Of a DNA stretch of 64,000 nt, positions 63,825 through 64,000 are shown piece after piece (the stretch's first letter is position 1; each line of letters opens with the position of its first letter). The DNA is from an uncultured Granulosicoccaceae bacterium (GTDB lineage: Bacteria; Pseudomonadota; Gammaproteobacteria; Granulosicoccales; Granulosicoccaceae). The stretch is from the NCBI GenBank assembly GCA_937998875.1, contig CALLBO010000072.1, forward strand, positions 22,924 through 86,923. The letters are read 5' to 3'. The position numbers and the translations under genes are program-made. The notes under the pieces were generated by a model that was not told the origin of the DNA, did no database searches, and worked only from the letters and a program-made list of their open reading frames with translations.

Positions 63825-64000
63825 ATGTGCCACAGGCACGAGCATATTTGTTTTTACCCAGCGTTTGATCTGTTTTTAATCTCATCATGGAGACAGGTAT
63901 ACGCGCCATGGATGGCGCATTAGCGAAGTGGGCACATGGATGTGCCTTCTGAGCGGCCTGTTGGAATGATTAGATTAAAAATGCCGCAGGCACCCGAAGG
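63825..64000 (+). repeat. family B repeat, copy 3 (cut by window end)
   Basis: This arm mirrors copy 2: GTGCCACAGGCACGAGCAT, ACCCAGCGTTTGATCTGTTT, GCGCCATGGATGGCGC, CACATGGATGTGCC and ATGCCGCAGGCACCCGAAGG at the window edge. The two arms are separated by about 210 bp, so they could form a very large hairpin or recombine to invert the spacer. The element continues beyond the window. Confidence 0.85.

Larger units (their letters stand above)
63174..64000. other. gene-free right end with repeats
   Basis: These 827 bp hold no credible gene. They contain two converging family B repeats forming a long inverted repeat, and the tmm upstream region. Open frames found here lie within the repeats and lack ribosome binding sites. 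Confidence 0.6.

Noticed and set aside
63724..63909. 61-residue frame at the right end
   Set aside because: It lies in the spacer and arm of the family B inverted repeat and has no ribosome binding site or recognisable motif.
1..64000. tRNA or rRNA genes
   Set aside because: A scan by eye for tRNA T-loop patterns and for rRNA-like sequence gave no candidate outside coding regions. A covariance-model search would be needed to exclude them fully.

Overview
The window reads as chromosomal DNA of a free-living, probably marine, gammaproteobacterium. The evidence is a clpS-clpA/infA block, crcB next to serS, a FadE-type acyl-CoA dehydrogenase, a trimethylamine monooxygenase (Tmm), envelope proteins of Gram-negative type and dense two-component/c-di-GMP signalling. 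The genus cannot be fixed from this sequence. I saw no rRNA, tRNA, CRISPR array, prophage or intact insertion sequence.

Layout. 0-1.5 kb is a four-unit tandem array (about 232 bp per unit) in which a palindromic element and the last 60 bp of coaA were duplicated together. 1.5-9.1 kb holds coaA, a DUF937 membrane protein, dusA coupled to an HTH/molybdate-binding-like regulator, the tungstate-type ABC transporter tupBCA and folE. 9.3-19.2 kb is housekeeping: fadE, clpS-clpA, infA, a DUF1249 protein, a CDP-alcohol phosphatidyltransferase, a DUF4124 protein, crcB and serS. 19.2-26.4 kb is accessory: a secreted protein built of DxDxDG calcium-binding repeats with a C-terminal sorting-like tail, a LysE exporter, a DMT/frameshifted gene/PEP-mutase-like operon divergent from a WYL regulator, a zinc-ribbon protein and a cupin.

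26.6-37.7 kb is one functional unit: a Liv-type ABC importer with two acyl-CoA-forming enzymes on the minus strand, divergent from a cytoplasmic PAS histidine kinase and an OmpR-type regulator that probably control it. 38.1-39.4 kb encodes a two-subunit 3-oxoacid CoA-transferase. 39.7-44.2 kb is an operon of an RND/MMPL transporter, a LolA-like periplasmic protein and a beta-barrel protein. 44.6-53.0 kb is a signalling island: a hybrid kinase with HPt and a REC-PAS-GGDEF-EAL protein on the minus strand face a PhnD-like binding protein, a BarA-like kinase with one degenerate receiver, and a small phosphohistidine-swivel-like protein that lacks the catalytic His. 53-64 kb carries a lipoprotein with a phytase-esterase-like beta-propeller appearance, a [2Fe-2S] ferredoxin with its reductase, two secreted proteins (Ig-like; DNRLRE/calcium-repeat), a large Ser/Thr kinase, tmm, and a long inverted repeat at the right end.

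Two dispersed repeat families recur. Family A (about 106-150 bp, CGTAGG...CCTACG ends, up to 31-bp perfect terminal inverted repeats) always sits within about 40 bp of a stop codon. Family B (about 200 bp, containing GCCGCAGGCACCCGAAGG) occurs at 37.84-38.05 kb and as a converging pair at 63.4-64.0 kb.
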